Shown here: piece by piece, positions 7,309 to 15,095 of the stretch
Numbering within the stretch: position 1 is the stretch's first letter
Layout: every line of letters starts with the position of its first letter
DNA from: Patescibacteria group bacterium
GTDB taxonomy: Bacteria > Patescibacteriota > Doudnabacteria > UBA920
Length of the DNA: 37,150 nt
NCBI GenBank assembly: GCA_023484515.1
Contig: JAMDAY010000018.1
Coordinates: 1 to 37,150, forward strand
Reading direction: 5' to 3'
Notes under the pieces: generated by a model
The model's input: the letters and a program-made list of their open reading frames with translations, nothing else
The model's database searches: none
Told to the model about the DNA's origin: nothing
Translations under genes and position numbers: made by a program

Positions 7309-7545
7309 TACTAGTTTTTTAAGATTATCAAAAAAATAAGGGAAATTTGGGGGTTTTTATATTTCCCAGTTTGTCGGCCCGGCAGCGTCAAATAGTTGTA
7401 TCCGGCATCCTACATGCAAGTCGCGAAAGCAGGTGTCATCCCTCCTATCACTTGCTCCTAGCAACAAGCAAAGGTTTGCAGGCGATTGTCTACAGCCTTT
7501 CACTTGCAGGTAGGGTGCCGGGTATAAACAAATAGCCGCCTTTCC
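7309..7545 (+). ncRNA. putative structured non-coding RNA of unknown class
   Basis: This 368-base gap has no credible plus-strand gene but contains a long stem: 7396-7421 pairs with 7502-7527 at 25 of 26 positions, three of them G-U pairs, which indicates folding as RNA. Inside are small hairpins such as TTGCT/AGCAA and GCAAA/TTTGC. A separate hairpin GGGAAAT/ATTTCCC lies at 7340-7367. CCCGGCA at 7378-7384 could pair with TGCCGGG at 7516-7522 and so compete with the main stem. A pyrimidine-rich tract (7536-7552) may mark the end. I found no signature of SRP RNA, tmRNA or RNase P RNA. A 6S-like RNA is possible but unproven. Both ends are estimates. Confidence 0.45.
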
Positions 7546-7594
7546 TTTTTCTTTGAACCGCTGTATAGATCTTGCCTGGGCAAAGGCCGTAACA

Positions 7595-8170
7595 TCAATC
7601 CTGCAAAAATTTTTTTATTTCCATCCTGACTTTGGGAAAAATTTCATCCTGAAGTTTTTTTATTTCCTCGCCCGTAAAGTTTTGCAAGACAAAAGCTTCG
7701 GTCGGGGGAATAGCCTTGTCCGGGCGCGACTCTATGCCAATGCGGATGCGGCGGAAATTTTGCGTCCCCAGGCAGTCAATAATGCTTTGGACGCCTTTAT
7801 GCCCGGCGGCGGAAGAATCAACCGAGGAACGAAAAGTACCCAGCGGCAAATCTACATCGTCGTGGATAATCAGCAGGTCTGTTTTAAAGTCTAATTTGTA
7901 AAAATTACAAAAAAGCTTTAAAGCCTGCCCGGAATCGTTCATGTAGGTGAGCGGCTTCACGAATATTATTTTTTCTTGAGTTTGCCCCCCGCCGGCATTT
8001 GGAGAGGCAGGGGCAAGCCAAGAAAAAATATCGGATTTAAATTCCTTGCCCGGCCGCGCGGTCATAAAGCCGTCGTCGCCCAAAACATAGTCAACAGCCA
8101 AGAACCCCGCATTGTGGCGGGTATTTTTATATTGTTCTCCGGGATTTCCCAAGCCTGCGATAATTTTCAT
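7595..8170 (-). CDS. pth: peptidyl-tRNA hydrolase
   Basis: This 191-residue enzyme frees tRNA from prematurely released peptidyl-tRNA. It starts MKIIAGLGNPG, with N9, catalytic H19 in TRHNAGF, the YMNDSG motif and D104 in HDDVDLPLG. The loop usually written GHNG reads GHKG here, a substitution seen in some family members. Length is normal. It lies 86 bases downstream of der on the same strand, so the two may be cotranscribed. Confidence 0.95.
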   Translation of the reverse strand: MKIIAGLGNPGEQYKNTRHNAGFLAVDYVLGDDGFMTARPGKEFKSDIFSWLAPASPNAGGGQTQEKIIFVKPLTYMNDSGQALKLFCNFYKLDFKTDLLIIHDDVDLPLGTFRSSVDSSAAGHKGVQSIIDCLGTQNFRRIRIGIESRPDKAIPPTEAFVLQNFTGEEIKKLQDEIFPKVRMEIKKFLQD

Positions 8171-8256
8171 AAGGCGTCATTTTTTATACGTTTAATATTG
8201 TTCCATTAATATAGTTGTTCTTGTTTGGACTTTTTAGTCACCGCCGTTATATATCT

Positions 8257-9615
8257 TTATGCCTTGTCTTTGCCCCGCAACCTTAGGACGATCGGGGTGC
8301 CCCAGAAATCCAGGTTTTTAATTATGGAATTTTCCGCGAACTTGCGGAATTGCTGGGAAATGGCGGCGGGATGGTTGACTAAAAGTTCAAAGTGCGGGGG
8401 ATTAACGCCAGTTTGATGCAAAGAAAAAACCTTGGGCTTTTTTTGGTCGCGCAGCAGTTTGGGCGGGTTCTTTTTAAGCAGCCGGTTTAAAAATTCGCTC
8501 AAGGTTTGGTTGTCAACCTTTTTTTGTCGCCGGGCAAAAATGGGTTTTATGCCGGCAACCGCTTCGTCCAGGCTTTCGCCGGTCTTGCCGGAGACAAAAA
8601 ATACCGGGCACATCCAGAGGAAGGGGAAATGCAGGCTAATATAATCCTGCAATTTTCCGCGGTCGTCCGGATAAAGATCAATCTTAGTTGCTAGAATTAT
8701 GCAGCCTTTTTCCTGGGAAAAAATTTCCGCGGCCACGCGCTGGTCCTGCTTGGTTATTGGTTCGCTGGCGTCAATGACAAACAGGCATACGTCGCTGCGC
8801 CTGATAGATTTGAAGGTTTGGAAGCCGGCGTAAATGTCCGGCTGCTGCTGGCGGTATTCCTTTTTCTTTAATCCGGCAGTGTCTATAAAAGTATATTTTT
8901 GCCCGCCCGCCTCCATCTCGCTGTCAATGGCCGTGCGGGTAGTTCCGGGAACAGGGGATACTACCACCCTTTCTTCCTCAAGGATTCGGTTAAAGATGCT
9001 GCTTTTGCCCACATTGGGCTTGCCGACAATGGCTACGGAAATTTTTTCGCCTTCCAATTGTCGGTCAATCCTTTCCTTGTCTGTGGCGGCAGCCAAAGGG
9101 CGCAAAGTGTCGGCCAGATAATCCAGCATATCGCCAATCCCGCTGCCGTTTAAAGCGGAAACGGGGAAAATGGGTTTTATGCCCAGTGACCGGAATTCGG
9201 CCAACTTTTCTTCCCGTTGGGAAATTGACTCCAGCTTGTTTACCGCCAATAGGACCGGCTTAGGGATTTTGCGGAACTTGCGCAAAACCGGTTGGTCCAC
9301 GCTGGCGCGGTTAAGCCGGCCGTCCACCAAGAAAATTATGGTGTCGGCCTGGTCCAGGGCGGTTTGGATTTGCTCGTTTACGCTGCGCTCCAGCCCCTCG
9401 GAAGCGTCCAGGGACAGGCCGGCGGTATCCACTAGCGTAAAATTTACGCCATTCCACGAGGTGTCCGCATACTGGCGGTCGCGGGTAGTGCCAGGCACAG
9501 GCGAAGTAACGGCCAAGCGGTTTCCGCTGATCTTATTCAGCAGCGTGGACTTGCCCGCGTTCGGCTGCCCGACAATGGCGACTATGGGGAGGGTTTTTGG
9601 CGAGAGGGAACTCAT
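8257..9615 (-). CDS. der: ribosome biogenesis GTPase Der (EngA)
   Basis: Der is a double GTPase needed for 50S subunit assembly. The first G domain has GQPNAGKS (16-23), DTAG (63-66) and NKLE (126-129). The second has GKPNVGKS (198-205), DTAG and a TKID guanine-specificity motif. A KH-like domain follows (from about residue 360, LSEFLNRLLKKNPP), ending with the family pattern FWGTPIVLRLR. The 452-residue length is usual. In the first G domain the G4 motif NKxD has Glu in place of Asp, which could weaken guanine selectivity of that domain. The ATG at 9615 is followed closely by the first P-loop, as expected. Confidence 0.96.
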   Translation of the reverse strand: MSSLSPKTLPIVAIVGQPNAGKSTLLNKISGNRLAVTSPVPGTTRDRQYADTSWNGVNFTLVDTAGLSLDASEGLERSVNEQIQTALDQADTIIFLVDGRLNRASVDQPVLRKFRKIPKPVLLAVNKLESISQREEKLAEFRSLGIKPIFPVSALNGSGIGDMLDYLADTLRPLAAATDKERIDRQLEGEKISVAIVGKPNVGKSSIFNRILEEERVVVSPVPGTTRTAIDSEMEAGGQKYTFIDTAGLKKKEYRQQQPDIYAGFQTFKSIRRSDVCLFVIDASEPITKQDQRVAAEIFSQEKGCIILATKIDLYPDDRGKLQDYISLHFPFLWMCPVFFVSGKTGESLDEAVAGIKPIFARRQKKVDNQTLSEFLNRLLKKNPPKLLRDQKKPKVFSLHQTGVNPPHFELLVNHPAAISQQFRKFAENSIIKNLDFWGTPIVLRLRGKDKA

Positions 9616-9747
9616 AGTATTAAGTGTAGGAATTAGGGGGAGAACAAATAAATTGGCCTGATTAGTCCGAATAATGCTAAAACTGTATTGAAAATTGAAG
9701 ATTAAAAATTGAAAAATTAGATTAATTTAACATTTGACCTGCAAATA

Positions 9748-11190
9748 TTATCTAGCCGCTGAATTTCCGTTGTCCCCTAAAATTACCACCACATCCACCC
9801 GGCTTTTGTCTATCCTTAGGCCCGGCGGGGGAAGGGTGACTTCCGTGGCGTTAAGGGTATTCTTAATATATTCCACGGTGGCCGGTTTGGGGTTGACTTG
9901 GTATACAATAGTTTGGCTTAAAGGCTTGCCGCCGTAAGGAGCCTCCCATACCGTTAAGTTAGTGGATTTAAGTTTTTTGTCAGCCGCCTGGTAAATTGCC
10001 GCGTTGCCCGTGGAATTAGCCATCCAGACCACGCTTTTTTCTTCGTAAAGGCTGCCCATGGCAAAAGCGTTTTTAAAAAAGTTTTGGACATCTGCGCCGG
10101 TTTTGCCGGCGCAGGGGACTAAGACATAGGCGCCGTTGTCTTGTTGGATCTCCGGGCAAATGAGTTTGGTGTCCGGGTCCAGGCTTAAGGAAGTGATGTG
10201 GCTGATGTTCTTTTCCTTCACCAGGTTGTAAACGCGCAAAATTTCCCCGGGGCTCATGTTGGTGTGGAAGTGGTCGGCAAATATGCCCAGCAAGTCGTTT
10301 AAAGTGCCGGCATTGCTGACCATGTTAAGGTTTAAAGCTTTGTCCTTGAAAGCCTGGATAATTTTTTGCTGCCGCACGGAACGGGCGAAATCGCTGCCTT
10401 CTATGCCGGCGGCATGGCGCGAGCGAGCGAATTCCAAAGCCGTTTTTCCGTCCATATGCTGCCAGCCCGCCTGGAAAGCCAGAGGTGGAAGGTATCCTCC
10501 GGTAGCGTCGTTGGGATATTCGTAATCCGTAAAAGCATGTTCTACGTTGACATCTATGCCGCCCACTTTGTCTATTGCTTTTTCAAATCCGGCAAAGTCC
10601 GCCACCGCGAAATAGGAAATTTTAAGGCCGCTTAAATTTTCCACCGCCTGTTCGGCCCATTGCCCGGCTTCGGCAAAGTCTTTATGCCGGCTAAAGCCCA
10701 AGGCAAAGGCCGCGTTAATTTTTTGGCTGCCTAATCCTTCGGGAAGTTCTGTTAAATAATCGCGCGGAATGGAGGTTAAGGCAATTTGGCCTATGTCCGG
10801 CCTAATTTGCGCCAATATCATAGTATCGGTCAAGTAAGGCCCGTCGTGGCCTTCGCCGCCTATGCCCAGCAATAGAATATTTATTTGCCCCAAGTCTTCC
10901 CCTGACAGCTTAATACTGCCGCTGTTGCCGCGCAGGACGTCTTTAAGCTTGCCTAAAAAAGTGGTTTTTTGGCCGATAAATATTTTATTGGAAAGGTCGG
11001 TTGCCCGGGAAATCACGATCGCTGCCAAAATCAGGATTAGTACGGCAATGGCCGACAAAATAATTTTTAAAATTTTTTTAGGCTTCCGGCCTGAACTCCC
11101 GAGCAGGTTGGCTTGCTGCGGCTGTGCGGAGCCGGAAATTGCAATTTTCGGTCCGCGGCCGGATTGGCTGGCTGAATCTATGTGTTTCAT
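9748..11190 (-). CDS. LytR-CpsA-Psr (LCP) family protein with LytR_C domain
   Basis: This 480-residue protein has a cytoplasmic N-terminus of about 40 residues, one membrane segment (41-61) and an extracellular LCP domain. LCP enzymes transfer lipid-linked glycopolymers to peptidoglycan. Motifs: INILLLGIGG, DTMILAQI, LTSIPRDYLTELP, INAAFALG, VGGIDVNV, DGKTALEFARSRH and DFARSVRQQKII, which include the family's Arg and Asp residues. The C-terminal part (about 370-475) contains VWMANSTGNAAIYQAA, typical of the LytR_C extension. With the CapA-like protein it suggests that surface polymers are made and attached to the wall. It ends 132 bases before der on the same strand. Confidence 0.92.
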   Translation of the reverse strand: MKHIDSASQSGRGPKIAISGSAQPQQANLLGSSGRKPKKILKIILSAIAVLILILAAIVISRATDLSNKIFIGQKTTFLGKLKDVLRGNSGSIKLSGEDLGQINILLLGIGGEGHDGPYLTDTMILAQIRPDIGQIALTSIPRDYLTELPEGLGSQKINAAFALGFSRHKDFAEAGQWAEQAVENLSGLKISYFAVADFAGFEKAIDKVGGIDVNVEHAFTDYEYPNDATGGYLPPLAFQAGWQHMDGKTALEFARSRHAAGIEGSDFARSVRQQKIIQAFKDKALNLNMVSNAGTLNDLLGIFADHFHTNMSPGEILRVYNLVKEKNISHITSLSLDPDTKLICPEIQQDNGAYVLVPCAGKTGADVQNFFKNAFAMGSLYEEKSVVWMANSTGNAAIYQAADKKLKSTNLTVWEAPYGGKPLSQTIVYQVNPKPATVEYIKNTLNATEVTLPPPGLRIDKSRVDVVVILGDNGNSAAR

Positions 11191-11228
11191 ATCGTCTATT
11201 ATAGCTTAAACTTCAGTTTTCGTTAAGG

Positions 11229-11252
11229 CCTTTATGAATGCCTTTATGAATG
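11229..11252 (+). repeat. 12-bp tandem duplication
   Basis: CCTTTATGAATG occurs twice head to tail in the gap between the LCP gene and the tRNA gene. Nothing else is evident in 11191-11461. Confidence 0.6.
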
Positions 11253-11461
11253 CATTTTAACTTTGCGGATGCCCAGGAGAATTAAAATGCACCCATAAAG
11301 TAAAAAGGACAAGCTTGGCGGCTATGGCCTTGCCAGGAAGCGGCGTTGGTGGTATTCTTTACTAAGAAAATTTTTACAGACGCGTAATTCGGCAAGTCCG
11401 GACATTGCATTTGGCTTTTTGCCATTTTGCAGACTAAGGCATATTTACAGCGCATGGTATT

Positions 11462-11538
11462 GGATGATTAGCTCAGCTGGTTAGAGCGCTGCATTCACAT
11501 TGCAGAGGTCACTGGTTCGAATCCAGTATCATCCACCA
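11462..11538 (+). tRNA. tRNA-Val (anticodon CAC)
   Basis: A full cloverleaf is present: acceptor GGATGAT/ATCATCC, D-arm GCTC/GAGC, anticodon stem CTGCA/TGCAG with loop TTCACAT (anticodon CAC at 11496-11498), T-arm ACTGG-TTCGAAT-CCAGT, discriminator A and an encoded CCA at 11536-11538. It reads GUG codons. It is followed by a T-run and a short repeat. Confidence 0.97.
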
Positions 11539-11615
11539 CTTTTTCGCTAAAGCTACGAAGTGCAGGCACGGCTTAGGGATTAAATGTTGTTTTGATTATT
11601 GACACTGCTTACAGC

Positions 11616-11643
11616 TTTACAAACTTCCAATTATCTGTAAAAT
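11616..11643 (+). promoter_or_regulatory. putative promoter of the signal peptidase gene
   Basis: TTTACA (11616-11621) and TAAAAT (11638-11643) are 16 bases apart, about 40 bases before the ATG. A TTGACA at 11600-11605 lacks a matching -10 at normal distance. Confidence 0.35.
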
Positions 11644-11683
11644 TAGGTTGTATATTGCGTCCCATAAATTATCTAAAACGGTT

Positions 11684-12307
11684 ATGTCCAAAAACGAAAC
11701 TTTTCCCCAACCGACGCCGGATCCGGTCCCGGACAAAGGGAGTCCGTCGCCTATGCGGGCGGCCGGGTCTTTTATTTGGGATCTGGTGAAAATTTTAATT
11801 ATTGCCCTGGTTATTATTGTGCCTTTCCGCATGTTCATTGCCGAGCCGTTCGTGGTTTCGGGATATTCCATGATGCCCAATTTTCATGACAAGGATTATT
11901 TGATAATTGACCGCATCTCTTACCGGTTTTCCCCGCCGCAAAGGGGTGACGTGATAGTTTTTAAATATCCCAAGGACACCTCGCAGTTTTTTATTAAAAG
12001 GATAATCGGCCTGCCCGGGGAAAAAGTGCAAATTAAGCAGGGGCACGTGGTTATTTATAACAACGAACATCCCGAAGGGTTTGTCTTAAACGAGCCGTAT
12101 TTGCCCAGCCAGACGGAAACCTTGGGGTCGGGCAATATTGTGACTTTGGGGAGCGGCGAATATTACGTGCTGGGAGACAACCGAACTGCCAGCAGCGATT
12201 CCCGGGTTTGGGGCATTTTGCCTAAGGATGATATTGTAGGCAAGGTTTGGCTGACCGTTTTTCCGCCCAGCCGGTTCGGGTTTTTCCACAGGCCGAATTA
12301 CAATTAG
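11684..12307 (+). CDS. lepB: signal peptidase I
   Basis: This 207-residue type I signal peptidase (S26) has a proline-rich cytoplasmic N-terminus, a membrane segment (about 29-48), the nucleophile S62 in SGYSMMP, the general base K105 in FIKRIIGLPGE and the box E pattern GDNRTASSDSRVWG. It removes signal peptides from secreted proteins outside the membrane. Only one membrane segment is visible, as in Gram-positive-type enzymes. The in-frame TTG at 11648 would add residues not seen in the family, so the ATG at 11684 is used. Likely clients in this window are the signal-peptide proteins at 20098 and 21732. Confidence 0.95.
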   Translation: MSKNETFPQPTPDPVPDKGSPSPMRAAGSFIWDLVKILIIALVIIVPFRMFIAEPFVVSGYSMMPNFHDKDYLIIDRISYRFSPPQRGDVIVFKYPKDTSQFFIKRIIGLPGEKVQIKQGHVVIYNNEHPEGFVLNEPYLPSQTETLGSGNIVTLGSGEYYVLGDNRTASSDSRVWGILPKDDIVGKVWLTVFPPSRFGFFHRPNYN

Positions 12308-12386
12308 CTTATATTTGGCATATGGCATTTGACTTTGCCAAGCCTGCTTTGTCAATTGTCAATTGCCAAAAACCAAAGATTTCCCT

Positions 12387-13682
12387 ATGGGCAGACCGAA
12401 AAAAAACCTTACAACCACTTCTTACGTAGCGAAAAAAGTGCAAAGCCTGGCCGGCTTGGACGATATAATTTCCGAAACCGACGTTTTATGGGGTGCGGCG
12501 CTGAAGCGCTTCAACAAAATTTCCAGGATTTACGGCTTTGTGCCAATAGACGTCCCTTTGCTGGAAGACCGCCGCCTATACGAAAATTTTTACAAGGACA
12601 GCCCGGAAGACCTTGCTTCCGTGGTGGGGCTGGAAGCCGGCGGTAAAGCTGCGGGCGTGCGTCCGGCTTTTTTGCCTTCGGTTTTGCGGGCTTATTACCA
12701 GCATAAAATTTACGAACAAATCCCCTTAAGTAAATGGTCTTACTCGGGTTATACGGTAAAAAAAGACGCAGCCGGCGCTTTAAAAGAAGACCAGGAATTC
12801 GGCTTTGAAGTTTTCGGGAATTTTACCCATTTGACCGAAGCGCAGGTTATTGGCGCGGTTTGGGAATTTTTGCTGTCCTTGGGGCTGGAGGACTTAAGCC
12901 TGGAGATTAACAATATCGGCAGGGAAGACTGCCAGGCCGCTTACCAGGAAACCTTGCAGGGGTTTTTGTCGTCCAAAAAGTACGACTTATGCGACGCTTG
13001 CAATGACCACCTGCGCGGCAGGGCCTTAAACGTGTTCCGCTGCCCCAACTTGGACTGCCAGGCCGCCTTGAGCGAGGCTCCGGCCATTTTGGACTTTTTA
13101 GACCAGGAATCGCATAAGCATTTTACCAATATTTTGGAAGCATTGGATGAATTGGGCATCCCGTACCAGTTAAATCCGTTATACGCCGGTCCCAGCGGCC
13201 ACAGTAGGACCAATTTGGTAATAAAATACAAGCATAAAGGGGAAAATGCCGTTCTGGGAGAAGGCGGTTACCACGAAAGCCTGATGCAAAATTTGTGCGG
13301 CAAGAATTTTTGCTGTTTTGGTTTTGCCGGCAGCCTGAAAAAAATTAAAGGGCTGTTGGAAGACCGCAAGGTTACGGTTAGCCGGCAGCCGCGCAGCGAC
13401 GTCTTTTTGGTCCCGCTGGGCGAACTGGCGTCCAAAAAAAGCCTAAGGCTGTTCCGCGACCTGACCAGCCAAAAAATTTCCGTTTACGACCATTTCGGCC
13501 AGGCCGGGGTAAAAAACCAGCTCAAGCAGGCGGAAAGCTCCAAGGCGCCCATAGCCTTAATAATGGGGCAAAAGGAAGCCGTGGAAGAAATGGTCATTTT
13601 GCGCGACATAAAAAGCGGGATGCAGGAAATTATTTCTTATGATAAGATAGTGGAAGAGGTAAAAAAGCGATTGGGAAAATAA
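12387..13682 (+). CDS. histidyl-tRNA synthetase-like class II protein, altered His-binding loop
   Basis: The 431-residue protein has the HisRS layout: class II core (about 25-310), an insertion domain with four cysteines (CDACNDHLRGRAL and FRCPNLDCQ), and a C-terminal anticodon-binding-like alpha/beta domain (from about 335, DVFLVPLGELA). Motif 2 is altered (KEDQEFGFEVFG). The family signature RGLDYYTG, which contacts histidine and provides a catalytic Arg, is replaced by NPLYAGPSGHSR at the same place, and the later GGRYD reads EGGYHE. It may be a very divergent HisRS or a paralogue that no longer charges tRNA. It starts at an ATG 79 bases after lepB, with an alternative TTG at 12363. Confidence 0.75.
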   Translation: MGRPKKNLTTTSYVAKKVQSLAGLDDIISETDVLWGAALKRFNKISRIYGFVPIDVPLLEDRRLYENFYKDSPEDLASVVGLEAGGKAAGVRPAFLPSVLRAYYQHKIYEQIPLSKWSYSGYTVKKDAAGALKEDQEFGFEVFGNFTHLTEAQVIGAVWEFLLSLGLEDLSLEINNIGREDCQAAYQETLQGFLSSKKYDLCDACNDHLRGRALNVFRCPNLDCQAALSEAPAILDFLDQESHKHFTNILEALDELGIPYQLNPLYAGPSGHSRTNLVIKYKHKGENAVLGEGGYHESLMQNLCGKNFCCFGFAGSLKKIKGLLEDRKVTVSRQPRSDVFLVPLGELASKKSLRLFRDLTSQKISVYDHFGQAGVKNQLKQAESSKAPIALIMGQKEAVEEMVILRDIKSGMQEIISYDKIVEEVKKRLGK

Positions 13683-13703
13683 TATAAATGACAAAAATTA
13701 AAA

Positions 13704-13770
13704 AAATGACAAAAATAATAAAAATGAGAATTTGGTAGTTTTTGCTCATTTTTATTTATTTTTGTCATTT
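13704..13770. terminator. A/T-rich long hairpin between the HisRS-like and HIT genes
   Basis: 13704-13728 pairs with 13745-13770 over 25 bp with one bulged base, around a 16-base loop. The left part is a partial tandem repeat of AAATGACAAAAAT. It ends 16 bases before the HIT start codon, so it may terminate upstream transcription or shape the HIT leader. Confidence 0.5.
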
Positions 13771-13786
13771 TTACCCATTATTTTTT

Positions 13787-14122
13787 ATGGACGATTGCGT
13801 ATTTTGCAACATTATAAACCGCACCATTGAGTCGGCCATCTTGTTTGAAAACGACCGGGTTATTGTTATCCGCGACATTCTGCCCAAGGCGCCGGTGCAT
13901 TTATTGGTTATTTCCAAGGAACACATTGTTTCCTTAAACCACTTGGAGCCGAGGCATAAGGACCTGGTTTGGGACATTATTTCTACGGCCAAGGAAATGG
14001 CGCGGCAGCAGCAGATAGCCGATCCGGGGTTTAAGCTGGTCGTTAACGTCGGCCGCGACGGCGGCCAGGTTATCCCGCATTTGCACGTGCACGTAATGGG
14101 CGGAAAAAAATTCAGCGACTAA
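13787..14122 (+). CDS. HIT-family nucleotide hydrolase (HinT-like)
   Basis: This 111-residue histidine-triad protein begins MDDCVFCNII, with a CxxC metal site typical of HinT-like proteins, and has the catalytic triad HLHVHVMGG near its C-terminus. These enzymes hydrolyse purine nucleoside phosphoramidates and related AMP conjugates as dimers. Length is normal. The ATG at 13787 is chosen because the upstream extension to 13742 would run into the hairpin. Terminator-like pairing follows at 14133-14165. Confidence 0.93.
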   Translation: MDDCVFCNIINRTIESAILFENDRVIVIRDILPKAPVHLLVISKEHIVSLNHLEPRHKDLVWDIISTAKEMARQQQIADPGFKLVVNVGRDGGQVIPHLHVHVMGGKKFSD

Positions 14123-14132
14123 AAAAATTTTT

Positions 14133-14165
14133 AAAATCACCATCTTGCAATAAAGGGGTGATTTT
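14133..14165. terminator. terminator after the HIT gene
   Basis: AAAATCACC (14133-14141) pairs with GGTGATTTT (14157-14165), followed by AATATTT. Runs of A and T on both sides allow use in either direction. Confidence 0.65.
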
Positions 14166-14170
14166 AATAT

Positions 14171-14199
14171 TTGACCATTTGGAAAATTTATATTATAGT
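14171..14199 (+). promoter_or_regulatory. promoter of rpsU
   Basis: TTGACC (14171-14176) and TATAGT (14194-14199) are 17 bases apart, 23 bases before the ATG. A Shine-Dalgarno GAGGTG follows. Confidence 0.65.
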
Positions 14200-14222
14200 T
14201 AGACAGGAAAGAGGTGAATTTA

Positions 14223-14462
14223 ATGGTAGAAGTAAAAAGGAAAGAAAACGAATCATTTGAAAGTTTATTGCGGCGCTTTAACCGGAAGATCCAGCAAAGC
14301 GGCGTTTTGGTGCGCGCCCGCCGCATCCGTTTTTTTGAGCCGCCCAAGAGCCGCAACCTGCAAAAAGTCGCGGCGCGCAGGCGCAGCCAAATCAGGTCGC
14401 AAAAGGAAGAGTTAAGGAAGCTGGGCAAGCCCGTGGCGCCCAAGCGTTACGGCCGGAGATAA
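14223..14462 (+). CDS. rpsU: ribosomal protein S21
   Basis: This 79-residue basic protein has the S21 pattern ESFESLLRRFNRKIQQSGV followed by an Arg/Lys-rich helical tail. S21 sits near the anti-Shine-Dalgarno end of 16S rRNA in the 30S subunit. The start is set by GAGGTG at 14210-14215, 7 bases before the ATG at 14223; the in-frame GTG at 14214 lies inside that site. A yqeY-like gene follows, a pairing seen in many bacteria. Confidence 0.94.
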   Translation: MVEVKRKENESFESLLRRFNRKIQQSGVLVRARRIRFFEPPKSRNLQKVAARRRSQIRSQKEELRKLGKPVAPKRYGRR

Positions 14463-14465
14463 CAT

Positions 14466-14559
14466 GCTGAATGAACGCGGAATTGACCGCAACCGCTGAA
14501 TGAACGCGGAAAAAAGGTATCAGCGATAGGTCAGCGTAGCTATCAGCGACTAATCAGCG
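14466..14559 (+). repeat. direct repeats between rpsU and the yqeY-like gene
   Basis: GCTGAATGAACGCGGAA occurs at 14466-14482 and 14495-14511. Four copies of TCAGCG follow at 14520, 14531, 14543 and 14554 with spacings of 11, 12 and 11 bases, about one helical turn apart. This stretch carries no ORF. Confidence 0.6.
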
Positions 14560-14564
14560 GATAT

Positions 14565-14647
14565 TATTGAGGCCCGCATATTATCTTGAATAATTTTTGT
14601 TATCAGTAAGCCGAAATTTGTTATACTGATTTTGCGGAGATCAATAG
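14565..14647. repeat. 83-bp dispersed repeat, copy 2 (contains the yqeY-like promoter)
   Basis: This is the inverted partner of 5934-6016, 81 of 83 bases identical. It supplies a TATACT -10 (14622-14627) and a GGAG (14636-14639) just before the ATG at 14652, so this copy may serve as promoter and leader. The -35 is weak (TTGTTA at 14597, 19 bases away). Confidence 0.85.
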
Positions 14648-14651
14648 ATAT

Positions 14652-15095
14652 ATGTTAAGCCTAATCCAAATTGAATCAGATTTAAAAGATGCTTTAAAAG
14701 CCAAAGACGCGGTTAAGGCCAATGTTTTGCGCGGCCTGAAAACCCGTATCCAGAATGAGAAAATTGCCAAAACCAGGGATTTGGAGGAAGCCGAATTACT
14801 GGCTTTGGTTAAGTCAGAAGTTAAGCGCCGCAAGGAAGCAATGGCTGCGTTCCGGCAGGGCGGCCGGCAGGAGCTGGCCGACAAGGAGTCAAGGGAGGCG
14901 GAAATTCTTTCCGCTTTCCTGCCGCCGCAACTGTCCGAGCAGGCCATAGCCGAAGCCGTGGACAAGGTTATTGCCGAAACGGGAGCCTCGGCCGCTGACT
15001 TCGGCAAGCTTATGGGCAAGCTAAAGGCGCAACTAGGCAGCCAGGCGGACGGCGCGGTATTGGCAAAAATTTTGAAAGAAAAATTAAAAGACTAG
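14652..15095 (+). CDS. yqeY: GatB/YqeY domain protein
   Basis: This 147-residue helical protein matches the stand-alone GatB/YqeY family: LKDALKAKDAVKANVLRGLKTRIQNEKI at the N-terminus, an ELADKESREAEILSAFLPPQLSE hinge, and a C-terminal GATASADFGKLMGK-like segment. It resembles the tRNA-binding tail domain of the amidotransferase subunit GatB; its own cellular role is not settled. Its leader lies inside the 83-bp repeat. Confidence 0.92.
   Translation: MLSLIQIESDLKDALKAKDAVKANVLRGLKTRIQNEKIAKTRDLEEAELLALVKSEVKRRKEAMAAFRQGGRQELADKESREAEILSAFLPPQLSEQAIAEAVDKVIAETGASAADFGKLMGKLKAQLGSQADGAVLAKILKEKLKD

Noticed and set aside
7553-7894. Plus-strand ORF opposite pth
   Set aside because: Its composition is that of an antisense frame. 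Pth on the minus strand has all family motifs.
14466-14559. CRISPR array
   Set aside because: Repeats are too few and too short, spacers are irregular, and no cas gene is present. No CRISPR array is seen anywhere in the window.
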